A stretch of 64,000 nt of DNA from Pampus argenteus (lineage: Eukaryota; Chordata; Actinopteri; Scombriformes; Stromateidae), in NCBI GenBank assembly GCA_036937835.1, contig CM072870.1, forward strand, positions 19,186,001 to 19,250,000, written 5' to 3'. The notes under the pieces were generated by a model. The model saw nothing but the letters and a program-made list of their open reading frames with translations, had not been told where the DNA came from and did no database searches. This document shows, one piece after another, positions 12,401-24,700 of this stretch. The position numbers and the translations under genes are program-made. The stretch's first letter is position 1, and each line of letters begins with the position of its first letter.

Positions 12401-15400
12401 CCAGAAACGTTGCTGTTGTCCACAGATAAGCCACCCAATGATGCACACGGACCCAGAGGAAGGCAACGAGCCCGGCTCGCCGTTAAAATGATGCAGCCGT
12501 CATGTGCGAGAGTCATTCGTCTTTTCACCTCCTTCCTGTTCAAGCATCAACAGCCTTTTTTTTTTTTGCACACAGAGAAAGTGTACTTGGTTTCACATTA
12601 AAGGTTAATGGATAGTTTTGTGAGGACATTCCTGAGAAGGTCAAAAATATAAAATAAAAAAAAAAGGTGACTAGCAAATAAGCTATTATTGTGTTATTGA
12701 ACCTAACGCTCCGCCAAGAATGCCTTCTGTCAATATGAAAGTCAAACAGTGTTTTTTTTGTTTTTTTCTTAGTATGGTGCACTTACAAAAACTACCAAAC
12801 ATGGGCTGAAAGGAAAGACACACACACAGCTTCAAGTGTTTGCGACAAAGAAGTAGCTGTCACTTCAACCTGTCTTTTCAAAAGGACTAGTCAGGAGGAA
12901 ACAGGAGGTTCGGGAGACAGAGACACTGAAATGCTGTCTCTACTTGGTTGGCGTCACCTTTTATCAGTCGAGCACGTGGGTGTCTACTGATAGACACATC
13001 TGAAAGGGATGCTAATGATCCTGATAACGCTCTAGTAAATATGCTCAAAGCAAACAAGTCTAGCTGTTTGTTTCTGTTTCCATGTGCTAACCGAAGGCAT
13101 CCGCCGGCTGTAGATGTATATGCAAACGTTGCTGGTTCGACTTCGTCCCGCTGTAATTACTGGTTGGTTGCACTTACTGTTTGGATACAAGAGAATTGTT
13201 TACAGTGTGTGTTGCCTGCTCAATGGAAGCTGTCTTATGTGGATTTGTATGTGGTTAGAAAAACTGACTAGCGACAAGGTGTGACGGGTGATCATTAAAC
13301 TGGAATTTGCTATGTGTAATGTGAAGTGATATAAGTTACAAGACAGGTAAATTAAAATTAATTTGGTTCAAGCTAAATAAGCCTGTGGAGGACAAAGCAA
13401 ATCGTGTTGGTTGTACTTAATTAATTGAATCAGTCTAACTGTAAAGGTCTGATGGGATATTAAGAAAAATGGCTGAGTTGGAATTACTTGCAAAGATCCG
13501 TCATTCCTCCTGTTCATACTGACTATCAAATGATCCCCTTTAAATGTGCTTTCAGTGTAAGTGATAGGGACCAATATCCAGTGTGTCCACAGTCATTTTG
13601 TGCAAAACGGCATTGAAACGTTTATCTAAAACTCATATGAGGCTCCAGATATTCATATCAAATCAATATCTGACACATTTACAGTCTTATTCGCTCTTTG
13701 TGTTTCCTCAGACAGTGTTTCCTGTTGAGTTGTGTTAGAAAAGCGACAAAAATTGGCACATTAAAACGACTGTAATGTGGAAAGATATTGACTTGATGAA
13801 GTGTCATATTAGCTTCAGATAAACTTTTAAATATAAGCTGGTTGACTTACATTATAAGGGCACGATGAAGGGATCTTCTGAACAGGGAGAAAGACTCGTG
13901 TTAATGAGTAGACCTGAGATAGCCTTTGAGATTTGTCTTGATACAACCTTTTAAAATTTAAATGGCAAGTCTGATTAAACTTTTTAGCAGTCAAATTGGA
14001 GAGTCATGGAACGTGTCTGAATCCCCATAGTGTGACAAAAGCCAAAGTAACTGATATTTTTCCACATCTGTAAGTCCTATCCTCTGCTCTTTATCCACAC
14101 TTTTGTTTTGATAGAAAGCAGCAGCTTCCTCCCTGTTGCCGCTACAGATGGACAGTACCAGCGCCGCTCGAGCTCAGGGTTACGCGGCCACCTGGCTGCA
14201 AGTGCGTCAGTCTGTCATGTGTGGCCTGTTTCCTCGTATTGTGCTGCTGCTCACTGGCAGCGTCCACAACACGTCACTGCTCAGGAAACCAAATGTGAAA
14301 GTTAGTAGGACTTAGTGACCTTGCGAGTGTGACTCACATTTTGGTCAAAGGAACTTAAGTTGTAGTTACTAGAGAGAAGATTTGATGTGAGATTAAGGCG
14401 TGTGTAGGAAGTACAGTGAACTATGTAGGCCTTTTTTATTGACTTGTCCGGTAACTCCGACATGTAAAATTGGTGATACTAAAGAGTGTGAAGCACTAAC
14501 ATGCATCCAACATTTCTGCTGATATCTGATTTAGCTGCACATATTAGCAGCAGCCGACTGGGATGTAGCGAAGGATTCTTCTTTAAAACTGACAAAATTA
14601 AGAATTTTTACTTAATAGTGAAAAAAATAGATTCTTAAAATCAGAATACAGGCGACAGATTGTTTATTTATTTAAAATCATTTAAAAATGATCTAAAATC
14701 GAACACGATCAAAATACATTACATTAAAAATGTAGCAGCTAACATAAATATATATACGTCACGGCAACTGGAGAACTGTGCAAATGTACAATACAAACAA
14801 TGATGGATTTGAGACACACGAATTCAAGTTTTTTTTTCTGAAATGTTATATTTACGATGTGTATCAATATGTGTATATCAATAGGCGGTTCTAAAAATTT
14901 TTAAAAACATGCATTAGCCCGACAAGTCATGCCAAGACCTTATTGTTATTTTGTATTCTTGTAAACATCTCTGGAGCTTAAGTTAAACAAGAGCAGCTAC
15001 AAAGCTAATGTTTTTATATTTGAAGTAAAGCTGGTACAATCATTTATTCATGTGGACGGATATTTCCCACTGTGGTCAAAAATCAATATATACAGTACGT
15101 AGTGAAATTCAGAGGATTATTGATTTATGAATCAAGATGCAATCATCAAATCGTATGTACAAGAAACGGCCTCTTATTAAATTAATCATCATGAAAATAA
15201 TTAAATATCTTATTTCTAAGCATCGCCATGTCAGGTTTTACTAAACTCTAAAACGCGTTAAAACCATATTGTGCTTAAGTCTGAATAGGGTTCATTTCTA
15301 TGCGACTACTGATGTAAGATGTAAAATCACCAACTCAGAGCTACATTTCCGAGTCAGAACACCAGCATCTTGTTACACATCAGTTCTGTCATAGCTGCAG

Positions 15401-15750
15401 GATGTTGCACATATTTACTTCTGCCAACTATAAACTTGATGAGAGAGAGAGAGTGGAGAAATTCAGAGCCAAATGAGGCTACAAGGTGCACAGGGTTGGC
15501 CGGCTGGGGGCCGCGATTATTGTCTGACCTCATATTATATTACAGAAGTCTGTGCTGAAGCCGAAGAGGGAAAAAAAAATGCAGGGCCACAATCCTTCAC
15601 ATTGTTCCAACCCCTCGTCCACCTCCTCCCGCTGCTGATCCTCGACCATCTCTGTTGCCCTGACCCTGATCACAACCTGGGGGGATGATGTTACAGGAAG
15701 CCTGATGCTCCAGGGGAGATAAGAGCTACTCGATGGTGACAGCTCCCTCT
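9466..15750. other. intergenic DNA between b3gnt7 and armc9 3' end
   Basis: AT-rich, with long T or A homopolymers (for example T-runs near 10630-10653 and 11691-11711 and A-rich tracts near 9918-9940). No exon with coding-like composition and splice sites was found on either strand. The right part must include the armc9 3' UTR. Possible - strand AATAAA signals are at 15043-15048 and 14663-14668, with nothing to choose between them. Confidence 0.5.
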
Positions 15751-18700
15751 TCACCTCCGCTTCGACTGGCTGCCTGAAGGAGGAGAGGAGGCGGAGGGAA
15801 AGAGGGAGGGATTTGGTGAGGGTGGGGCAATAAAGGGGGTTAGAGGAGAAGAGAAGGTAGAGGACAGTCAGATTTCAACTTATATATAAAATTAAAAAAA
15901 TAAATGATGAGTAGCCACCGTTACATCACATGTTGGACTAGCTGAACATGTTTGAAATGTTTGAAACTGACAAAATAGTTTTTACTCAGATTTACCCAAC
16001 ACAAATAAAAGTTATTATATCCTTTGTTCAGCTTCGTATAACTTCAAAGTACCTACTTCTAAAATAGAAAGGATTTTTCTGTTTATTCTTCCCTTCCTAT
16101 CTGAGAAAACAGAAAAACACATTTCCGCATCACATTTGTTATCGAGTGCCAGAGTGACAGTCCTAAAAGATACCGCTGCACTTCCACCACCTTCTCCTGT
16201 TGCATGGTAACATAAGGGGGATCTGTCATCACGTGAAATCAGTGTTGTTGACATTGCTTGGGTAGAATAATGCAGTTTTTCCATCCTCTCAACATGGCGG
16301 AGCAGCAGCGGCTCCCCTACTTGTTTTCACCGGCTGAGTGGGTGGCCCAGCCAGCTACACAAACGTCTCCTCTATCTTTACTCAGCCAAAGGAGCGTCTC
16401 TGTCAGTCACAGTGGATGTGTTTACTGAAAGAGGGCTTAAAGGGGACCTTGCCTCAGCGTGTGGTTGGTGTTCTTTCCCCTGTAGCAGAACTCCACCAAG
16501 CAAGAAATATTAGGTATAATTACACTTGACGGTTAGCAGAAGCTGCACTCAAGTGAAAATAAATTGGAAGGATAGTGGTAAAAAAAAAAAACTACAAGCA
16601 AAAGATAGCAGGGACATACCAACATAAGCTATAAAGGCTCACAGTAAGACTGTGCTAATGTTGTTTGCCCATTTCCCTTTAAGCTGAGCTATGATTAATG
16701 TATGTACATAGATGCCTGACACATGCCAGACCTCAAAAGTACAACACACAACAGGATGTGGTGGCTTTGAGTTACCATTAGGCCCTATTACAGGTTTTAT
16801 GCTACTGCTGGATGTAATCGTTCATCAAATGCGATTAAGATGCATGAGAGCATGGAGTGATGTTATCACACAGCTAAGAGCACCATAGCAACTGATCAAG
16901 CCATCAACCCTGCAGTGGCTCAAATTCTACGTTTAAGATCTTTAATTGTCAGTGAAATATGGGACCATGGTGGAGTTGGACTTTTTTGAAAATTTATGAA
17001 GCAGATTACAGATACAGAAATGCTGAATTTCTCTACTTGGACTGCTACATGTTTCTAAGCCAGCAGTGGAAATCCAAATCATGGCTGAATATCTGCCAAA
17101 GTGGCTGTAAGAATAGACAAGGTAGCCAGTCGCAAAATTTGCCAACACTGTCTGGCAGCGGGTGTTGATTTTCCACCCATATAACATATGCTTACTTCCA
17201 CTTTGTTGTCCCCCTCCTCCTCCTGTGGAGCTGGCAGAGCCTGGCCGGCTGCTCTGCTGTGGCTCTGACCGGGAAAACTGGGGCGCCAGAGCCAGGCCTC
17301 GACCCCGGTGAGTGCTGGTCTGGGTGGCTGCTGCGTCAGGTGTCCGGGGAATCTTAGGCTGGCTTACAAATGCGGGGATATAATCACCACTGATGGCAAA
17401 AAAAAGAAGAAGAAGAAGAAATAATTAATGAGCTTTGTTCTGTAACTGTAATTATTTGGTACATTAAAGCACTAATATATAGAGTATACACAATATAACA
17501 CTATGGAACACAATAAATATCAGGATTAAGATGTTTAAAAAGAGCATCAGTGTTTCTGTGTGACAATTTTAAGGGTTGGGAAACATTTTTTTAAATGATC
17601 AAAACACATATTAGATATGTTTCCAGAATCTGCTTTGTCTGCATTAAACTAAGCTTAAATTAACATGAAAATTCAGAAAGGACCTGAATTTAGATTTGAC
17701 CTGGGCAGGAGTTTCTTGAATCTCCATTAGTGTATCATTATCCAACCTGCCTGCAGTTTTACCTGCCTCAGTCATACTGCATAATAAGTTATAAGTTATT
17801 AGGACTAAACTTTACACTGGATTCATGGTTGCAACACTTCCATTCAGTGATTACGTAGTATTTTGTGTTAATTTACACGACCAAATAAAATAATAAAAAA
17901 AATTGAAAAAGGACGTCGTATTGTTACTGAAACTACAAGAAGGGTAATTTGAGGTCATCTCTGCAAAACTGGGAACTGAATCACGCGGAATAAAGTCTGC
18001 TTCCAGTCACATGACTTGCTATCAGACAGGAGCCAAATGAGCCCGATCTCAATCAAAGTCATCCTTGTTCCTGCTTACAGTAGTCCTGAACTGGCTCTAA
18101 CATCCCTGATAATCACCTGATATAAGTAGATGTGTGAATGAATTCTTTGAATACAACTAGAGGTACCCAACAGGTTCTACAGGCTTGTATACTCACACAC
18201 ATGAGGAAATGAAAAAGATATTGTTGGGGGTGAATCGCCTTTCATCTTACTTTTTCACCTCAGCGCACCTGGCCAATTGCTTAATGAAACGGCATACCGT
18301 TGTAAAAGTTATAAAGATAGTTGGCGTAGCAGCAAGACATTGGAAAGGTGTGAGGGCATTTAGGACACTGTTCGACGATATGACTTACGATATGATAATT
18401 ACTTGTTTCGCTGCTACTGCACAACCTGATACAATATAATACATACAATACATGGATTATAGTGCTGGACAAGGACAGAGTTGTGGTAGTCAGATCCATA
18501 CACAGATACGATGGGTTGGGCTGAGGGCTGCATTGGGTTGACCTGATTGAGAAAGTAGACCTAGTTTCATGGTAAACAAGTGGCAACAAGTTATACTTAA
18601 CAGTTGTTTAACAGTCCACACTTGATCCCTATGTAAAGTCCAGATGATTTGTATCTTAGTGATAAAGTCACATGAATTAGTTTCATTTCTCTACTCTGGT

Positions 18701-21700
18701 TTTTTAACATTGATGTCTGAATAGAGAACAGCCTGTCTGGTCCCCCAGGTGTTATCTTGTGTAACTGAATGAGTTTGAAGCAGGGCCTTGCACAAAAAGA
18801 GCAAGTGTGTTCATTAACCAAAAAATACTGTATGTTTTATTCACCAGATTTTTGCCAAAAGTGCTGTGTTGCTAGGACTCCATTCACCTAAATATCAACG
18901 ACTGTGTCCTGAAATCTCTCAGATAAAAGTCTTGCCTCCGAAACTGGGGTGAAATGAGGCTACTGAAGTCAGATGTAGCCAGGTTGTATTGTAGAGGTGT
19001 TTTACGTTCCTGGAGGATGGGGGGTATAACTGAAGCAGTTTCCTGGGACTCATTACTCTTGGCGGGATTCAGGAGTCAAGTTCCTCTGGGATTTCAAGGA
19101 GAGGAGAAGCAAGGGAGGTCTGACTGAATGGGTCTCTTTGTGGGCAATGCTCGTTTAAACGCATGTCACAGTCTCACAGACCAGCTTGGCAGTGCTGAGT
19201 CACCCATTGGTGTTAAAGAACACTCTTGCCAGGTCTCTCCTCAGACACACATATACACTGACACGCATCTCAGTTTTATCTGAACCGCTGCCGACCTACA
19301 GCTGCTTTATTTGATGTACATCATTCTCAAACAGCCTAACTCTGGTTCAGTCCCTTTTATAGTAGTTGCTACCAGATGACCAAATACTCCCCTCTCTGTT
19401 GCTTTCATAATTTATTATTAATCTATCACAGAATTCAATGGTTGTCAGAGAATGGCAGTCAGCACTGTAAGAATGGCTCAGTTTGATTTCATACAGGGTT
19501 CACTAAACAAACCATCTTTATTCAGTACACTTGTCCACTAAGTTAGAACAGGTGTCTGCGGGATGGTTTTATGGATGAAACAAATGTTTCTTGATGGACT
19601 TTTACGGGCTTTAAATATGTGTGTGTGTCAATTTACCTGGCAGAGTGTCCGTTGTGTTCCTCCTGGAAACCCTCTTTTCTGGCTCGGCTCTCGTATGGTC
19701 TGTCCAACTCAGACTCCTGGGACAACCGGCCACATTCTGAGTCTGAGTGTGTTTGTGTGTGACAGAGGAAAGAAAGTTCAGAGCTTCATCACACTAGTAT
19801 TTGGGTTTAAACCAAATGTCTGGCTTTTAATTTTAAACTAAAGTGTCATTATTTTAATAGAAACATCAGCAAGGACAAGGATGTCTCAGTGGACCCTGTG
19901 CAGTGTTGTGTTATTTAAAAAAGGGAAAATAAAAAATAAAATGTTAACACACAGTATGTTAAAATAGGCATTGGACATTCAGTGTCCATTTTACTTTACT
20001 GTTTATGCTTTCTGCAAAACTTCCAGGAGCTTCCCTGCCTCGTGGACACTGGGCATCACATCAAACAAATCCAAAATCAACCAAATAAAGAACAACAGGT
20101 GGAAGGGAAATTAAATTGCACCACAAATATGCAGCTGAGTTTCACTGCACAAGTGTGTATTAAGACAGAGTGCTAAATGATGGAACATTAAAAGTATATC
20201 TGTTGTTAAATGTCATTTGGAAGATGTAAACACACAGATCTACCCACCGATGCTGTGACGTAGGGAGTCAGCAGTGCTGGCGCGGCTGCCAGAGCGCGTA
20301 GGAGGTCGGGTGTTGTATGGAGAATCAGGCAGACTTCCCTCCTCACTCTTCTGTCTGCTCAGAGGGTATTCCCTGTCCCTGCTACCATCACCTCTCTGAC
20401 TGCCAGCTCTGTAATCCCTAGACATGACATCAACAAACACACACAATGCAGCTGAATGAATGTAAGAACTTACATGTGGTCTTTAGGCTGGTGTTTTGAA
20501 TGAATAATAAAAAAGCCCTCTTTTTTACTTGCAAGTTATGAAACCAGTGTATCAGTTACTTTATGAGAGTTAATGTTCCTCTTTCTTAGGGGCCAGGTCA
20601 TGTGTAGGACACCAATCCCACATAGTTGTCATATCCATTACTCTAAAATAATACTCTTTATCCCTGCTGTCTAGCTTACAGACTGTGTAGACAATGATCT
20701 GTTTTTCAGCTCTAAGCTGTTTCAATTGCGTCCTGCTGAGTCACTCCTTCACATGAACAATCCAATCATGTTTTAGGATAATTAATGGACTGGTTTTGCT
20801 GGCTGTAGGTTGAACTTCATTCTCCATGTGATTGAACAAAGGGGGGAAACAATCATTGTCAAGATGACCTAGATGGTCTTTTTCTTATTTTTTTTTTTGT
20901 CCAATCTAAAATTGCACTATGAGCCATCTGAGTCTCTTTTTTGTGCTATTGTAAATTGATCAGCCTTTTGAGAATAGAGGCCAGACAGCAGATGCCAATA
21001 TCTAAATATAGCATTGATATTTTACACAGCATGCGGAAGTGTACAGTGTACAACTTACTGTAAGTGCCCTTGAGCAAGAAACCGCACCTTATCCTTCACA
21101 CTTTGTCACATGTATTTAACTTACACTGCGTTGACATTGCGATGAGAGCTCGGGGTCACTGGCCGTTGTAGGGGCTCATCAACACTTGGTTGTGGCAGAG
21201 GGGTCGACCTTCTTTTCAGTTTTGCCATGTTGGTCATAATCTACACACGCACACAATAAAAAAAATCAACATAAATGATGTACATAACATTGTACAAATC
21301 TATGATCACTTGTGAACCTGTAGCATCTCTGATCAGCAGAGACAGACTGAATAAAAGAAATATATAATATGTACATATTCTCCACATATGTCCAACACGT
21401 GTTGTTTACTAGTGTACCAGAACACATCCCAAGATCATGATCAAATTGAAATGGGGTTTTGCATGAGACAAAGAATTACAGTGCAGACAGTCAGTCAAGT
21501 GTAAATGCAGTATAAGGGTGACACCAGTGGTAAAGCACTTCCAGATTAGATATTTAACTGAAACTAATTTTGTTGTAAGAAATTTATTAGGACTTATTAG
21601 ACCTTATTAGCACAGTGACACAAAATCTTGCAATTCATGATGGGGTTAGTGAACTGTGTATGTTTTACACTTACACCCAGGTACTCAGTGGTGAGCAGAC

Positions 21701-24700
21701 TCTCCCCAGACAGTTCCCTGGGCTGTGGCTGGAGGACTTCCTCTTTATCTAGGTCTGTTTCCATTAAATCCTCCTGTCATAAGACAAATGATAGTAAATT
21801 AAAAACTGTACAGTTGGTGGCAGATGTAAGATGTGCTGTGTCTGCATTTTATAGACAGTACACATTGAAATAATATCATGAGCCCTACCATGTTTCTGTA
21901 ACTTTCATTAGAACTCCAATACTAACACCATTATCTAAAAGCTAATGGTGCCTGATTTGTTTGGCAACACTGTGAATGAACTTGTTTCCATTAACATTGA
22001 TGTGAGTCTACAAACTAGGTTAAACACTGATACAGTGCTTGGCACCAGTCCACAGGGTACCAACAAGAGACCAGTGTAGTCTACACTTTTTGGACTCACC
22101 TCCACAAGTGGGGAACATACAGCATATCTGTTCACTGTTATAGCCATGGTAAATGGATACCGGGTACAAAAAAAACACAGATCACAGGTGATGGAATAAG
22201 GGCACTTACACTCAAGGAATTCTTATGCAGCCACAAGGGGAATTGGGGAACAGGCATACATATACACACACACTTTCTACCATATACGTTATCTTGATAA
22301 CCCACTTTCCCACAGAAGGTGGGAGACACCCAATATCTGTGTCACGCTAAGATTGTCATCTACATGTTTGGGAAAGGTGTCAGATAAGAAGTGTTCTTTT
22401 TTTTTTTTTGTTGTTGTGCTTTCTCACACCCTCATTTTTCATCCATCTCTCATTTTTGTTCTTCTGATCTGTTTTCTGATAATACAAATGATATTTTGTT
22501 AATATATCCACACATGTGTGTGATAAGTAACACGCAGATGGGCATATAATATATTTGGTGGAAAACTTATTAATGTGTAACATGTGAGAGGAAGCCTTAC
22601 GTCATTGTCGTCCTCTTCCTCTTCATCATCTGACTCTGGCCCCTCTTCCTCATCTGGGTGAAACACAGCACAAATATTTAAACAAGTAATTAATGAATTA
22701 CATTCAAAGACAGAAGTAGTGTAAATGATAAAATATATAAACTATGGGATTGGACACAATGAAATTCATGTATTGCTATTATTTAGCACTAAGCTTCATA
22801 CTCATTCAATATCCTGCTATGTAAATCACTTCCCCAAATGACTATTAAACTATTTATGTAGTACAGTAGTATTGTAGATACATACTTCATACATACACAT
22901 TTATAAAGTACAATACATCCTAGGGCTAAACAATTAAAACAAAAATCAATTTGCAATTATTATGACTGATATTACAATTGCAATATCAGTAGCAGCATGA
23001 CAATATTTAACATGGTATTTTGACATACATTTTGCTTCTAACAAATATTTTGCATCCTGCGATTGAAAAAAAAAACAGTAGGCCATATTGTGATTTTGAT
23101 AAAAGTTCCCTAATACATCTATTGTGAACATGAATGTGAACTCACTGACCTGAGTTCAGCTGTTTAATGATGAATTCAATCTGTCTGTTGAGATCTGGGT
23201 TCTCCTCTTTGCTGTAGCAGCGAAGAATTTCCTCTACGCTCTGCACAGGAAAAAACATGTCACACTGGGGTACGGACTGAAGTTTATGTCCGACTAATTT
23301 TCTAATTCAAAATCAGTGATTAAATATTAAAAAGGAAAGCATACACTGTATATAAGTATACACATTTTAAGGAATTCAAGAATGAGGTTTGTGACTGACA
23401 TAGATGGAGACTGATCAGGTGAAATATTTGTTGGACAGATCCAGCTCCATATTGTATGGGTTGAGTTAATTAAATACCCATTTCCAACCTGTATTAAGCA
23501 CTGACTCAAATGGGCTCACCATTATCTGGGTACAGTTATTGTGTCTTATGACTGTGAGCAGCTGTTGTTTCCCCTCCAGACCAAACTGAGAAAAACACAA
23601 ATTGAGTCTGTTTCCTCCAAGCAGGTGAAGACACTTCTGCTATCTCACCATCTCTTTGGCTTCCTGCCTCACAGAGGGAATACACAGGATACTGTACAGG
23701 GCTCCATTCACATATGGTCGAATCTGAAAAAGCGTGACACAGACACACAGAGGCACACACAACCTCTATCTTTACAATCTCATGCCAAATGATAACAGTT
23801 TGTATAAAGATGTGGAAACAAGGAAACATGGTGAGAAAGAATATTTATACTATGAATTTGAATAATGGCATATATTTTCATTAACTGGTTGCCAACACAA
23901 TACTTACAGTATCATAGTAAGTAAAATGATGAAACAGAGCTTGTTGGCATTTTTTTTATAAAAATTAATGAAGTGAGTATTGTTTATCTTTTGACTTCCT
24001 TTTTAGTCATAGGTTTTTTCTATCAAGACTGACAAACATCTTGGAAGGCATCATAAACATAAATTTATGCCAAGTTTAAATAGGTTGCAGAGGTATTCAC
24101 AGAAGTTAGAAAGATCTTATTTATATATAAATGTAATTATTGGTATCTATGTTTACCACTTTTGTTATAGATGGTTTTGCACAAGCAGTCAGTGAGAAAA
24201 AATAAATAAATTATGCTCTTGATTTAATAACTGGTGCTCTTGATTTAATTATTATGCCTGTTTCCCTCTTGTAGAGGACACCAATTCAGCCCGGATGTTT
24301 GAAGAAGGTGAAGAGGACATTTCCCTTGTAATGTCAGTTAGTGCTCCATGCTGGGGCCATAGCAGCCAGGATTAGCTGTACATCCTCTTTTCTTACAAGA
24401 AGGCCATGTTCTTTGTACTTAGTGCACAGCCACCTGCATCCAGGAAGCACTCCATAACCAGAAGAGGAGTTTTTATGAACCGGATGACATCCGGCGGTGC
24501 ATGAAAGTGTTTACGGTTGTTTAAAGTCTGTTATTATTATAAAGGATCTCAGACATAATGCACTGTTGCGCTTAGAAAGTCAAAATATCCACATATTATA
24601 TCTTAGTCCAAACTCAAAATAAAGCCTTATTAAATCCAAGTGATCCACGGTGAACGTGTACGCAGGATTAGAGAATAGCATGAGGATGAATTCCAGAAAA

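Noticed and set aside
13061..13155. Possible tRNA-derived SINE or tRNA B box (GGTTCGACTTC)
   Set aside because: No A box at the right distance and no cloverleaf could be drawn. The similar GGGTTCAAATT near 61552 fails for the same reason.
20244..20247. Alternative armc9 exon 22 donor GG|GTAGAT, 4 nt downstream
   Set aside because: It would shift the frame and put a stop early in exon 23. The upstream CG|GTGGGT donor keeps all remaining exons open.
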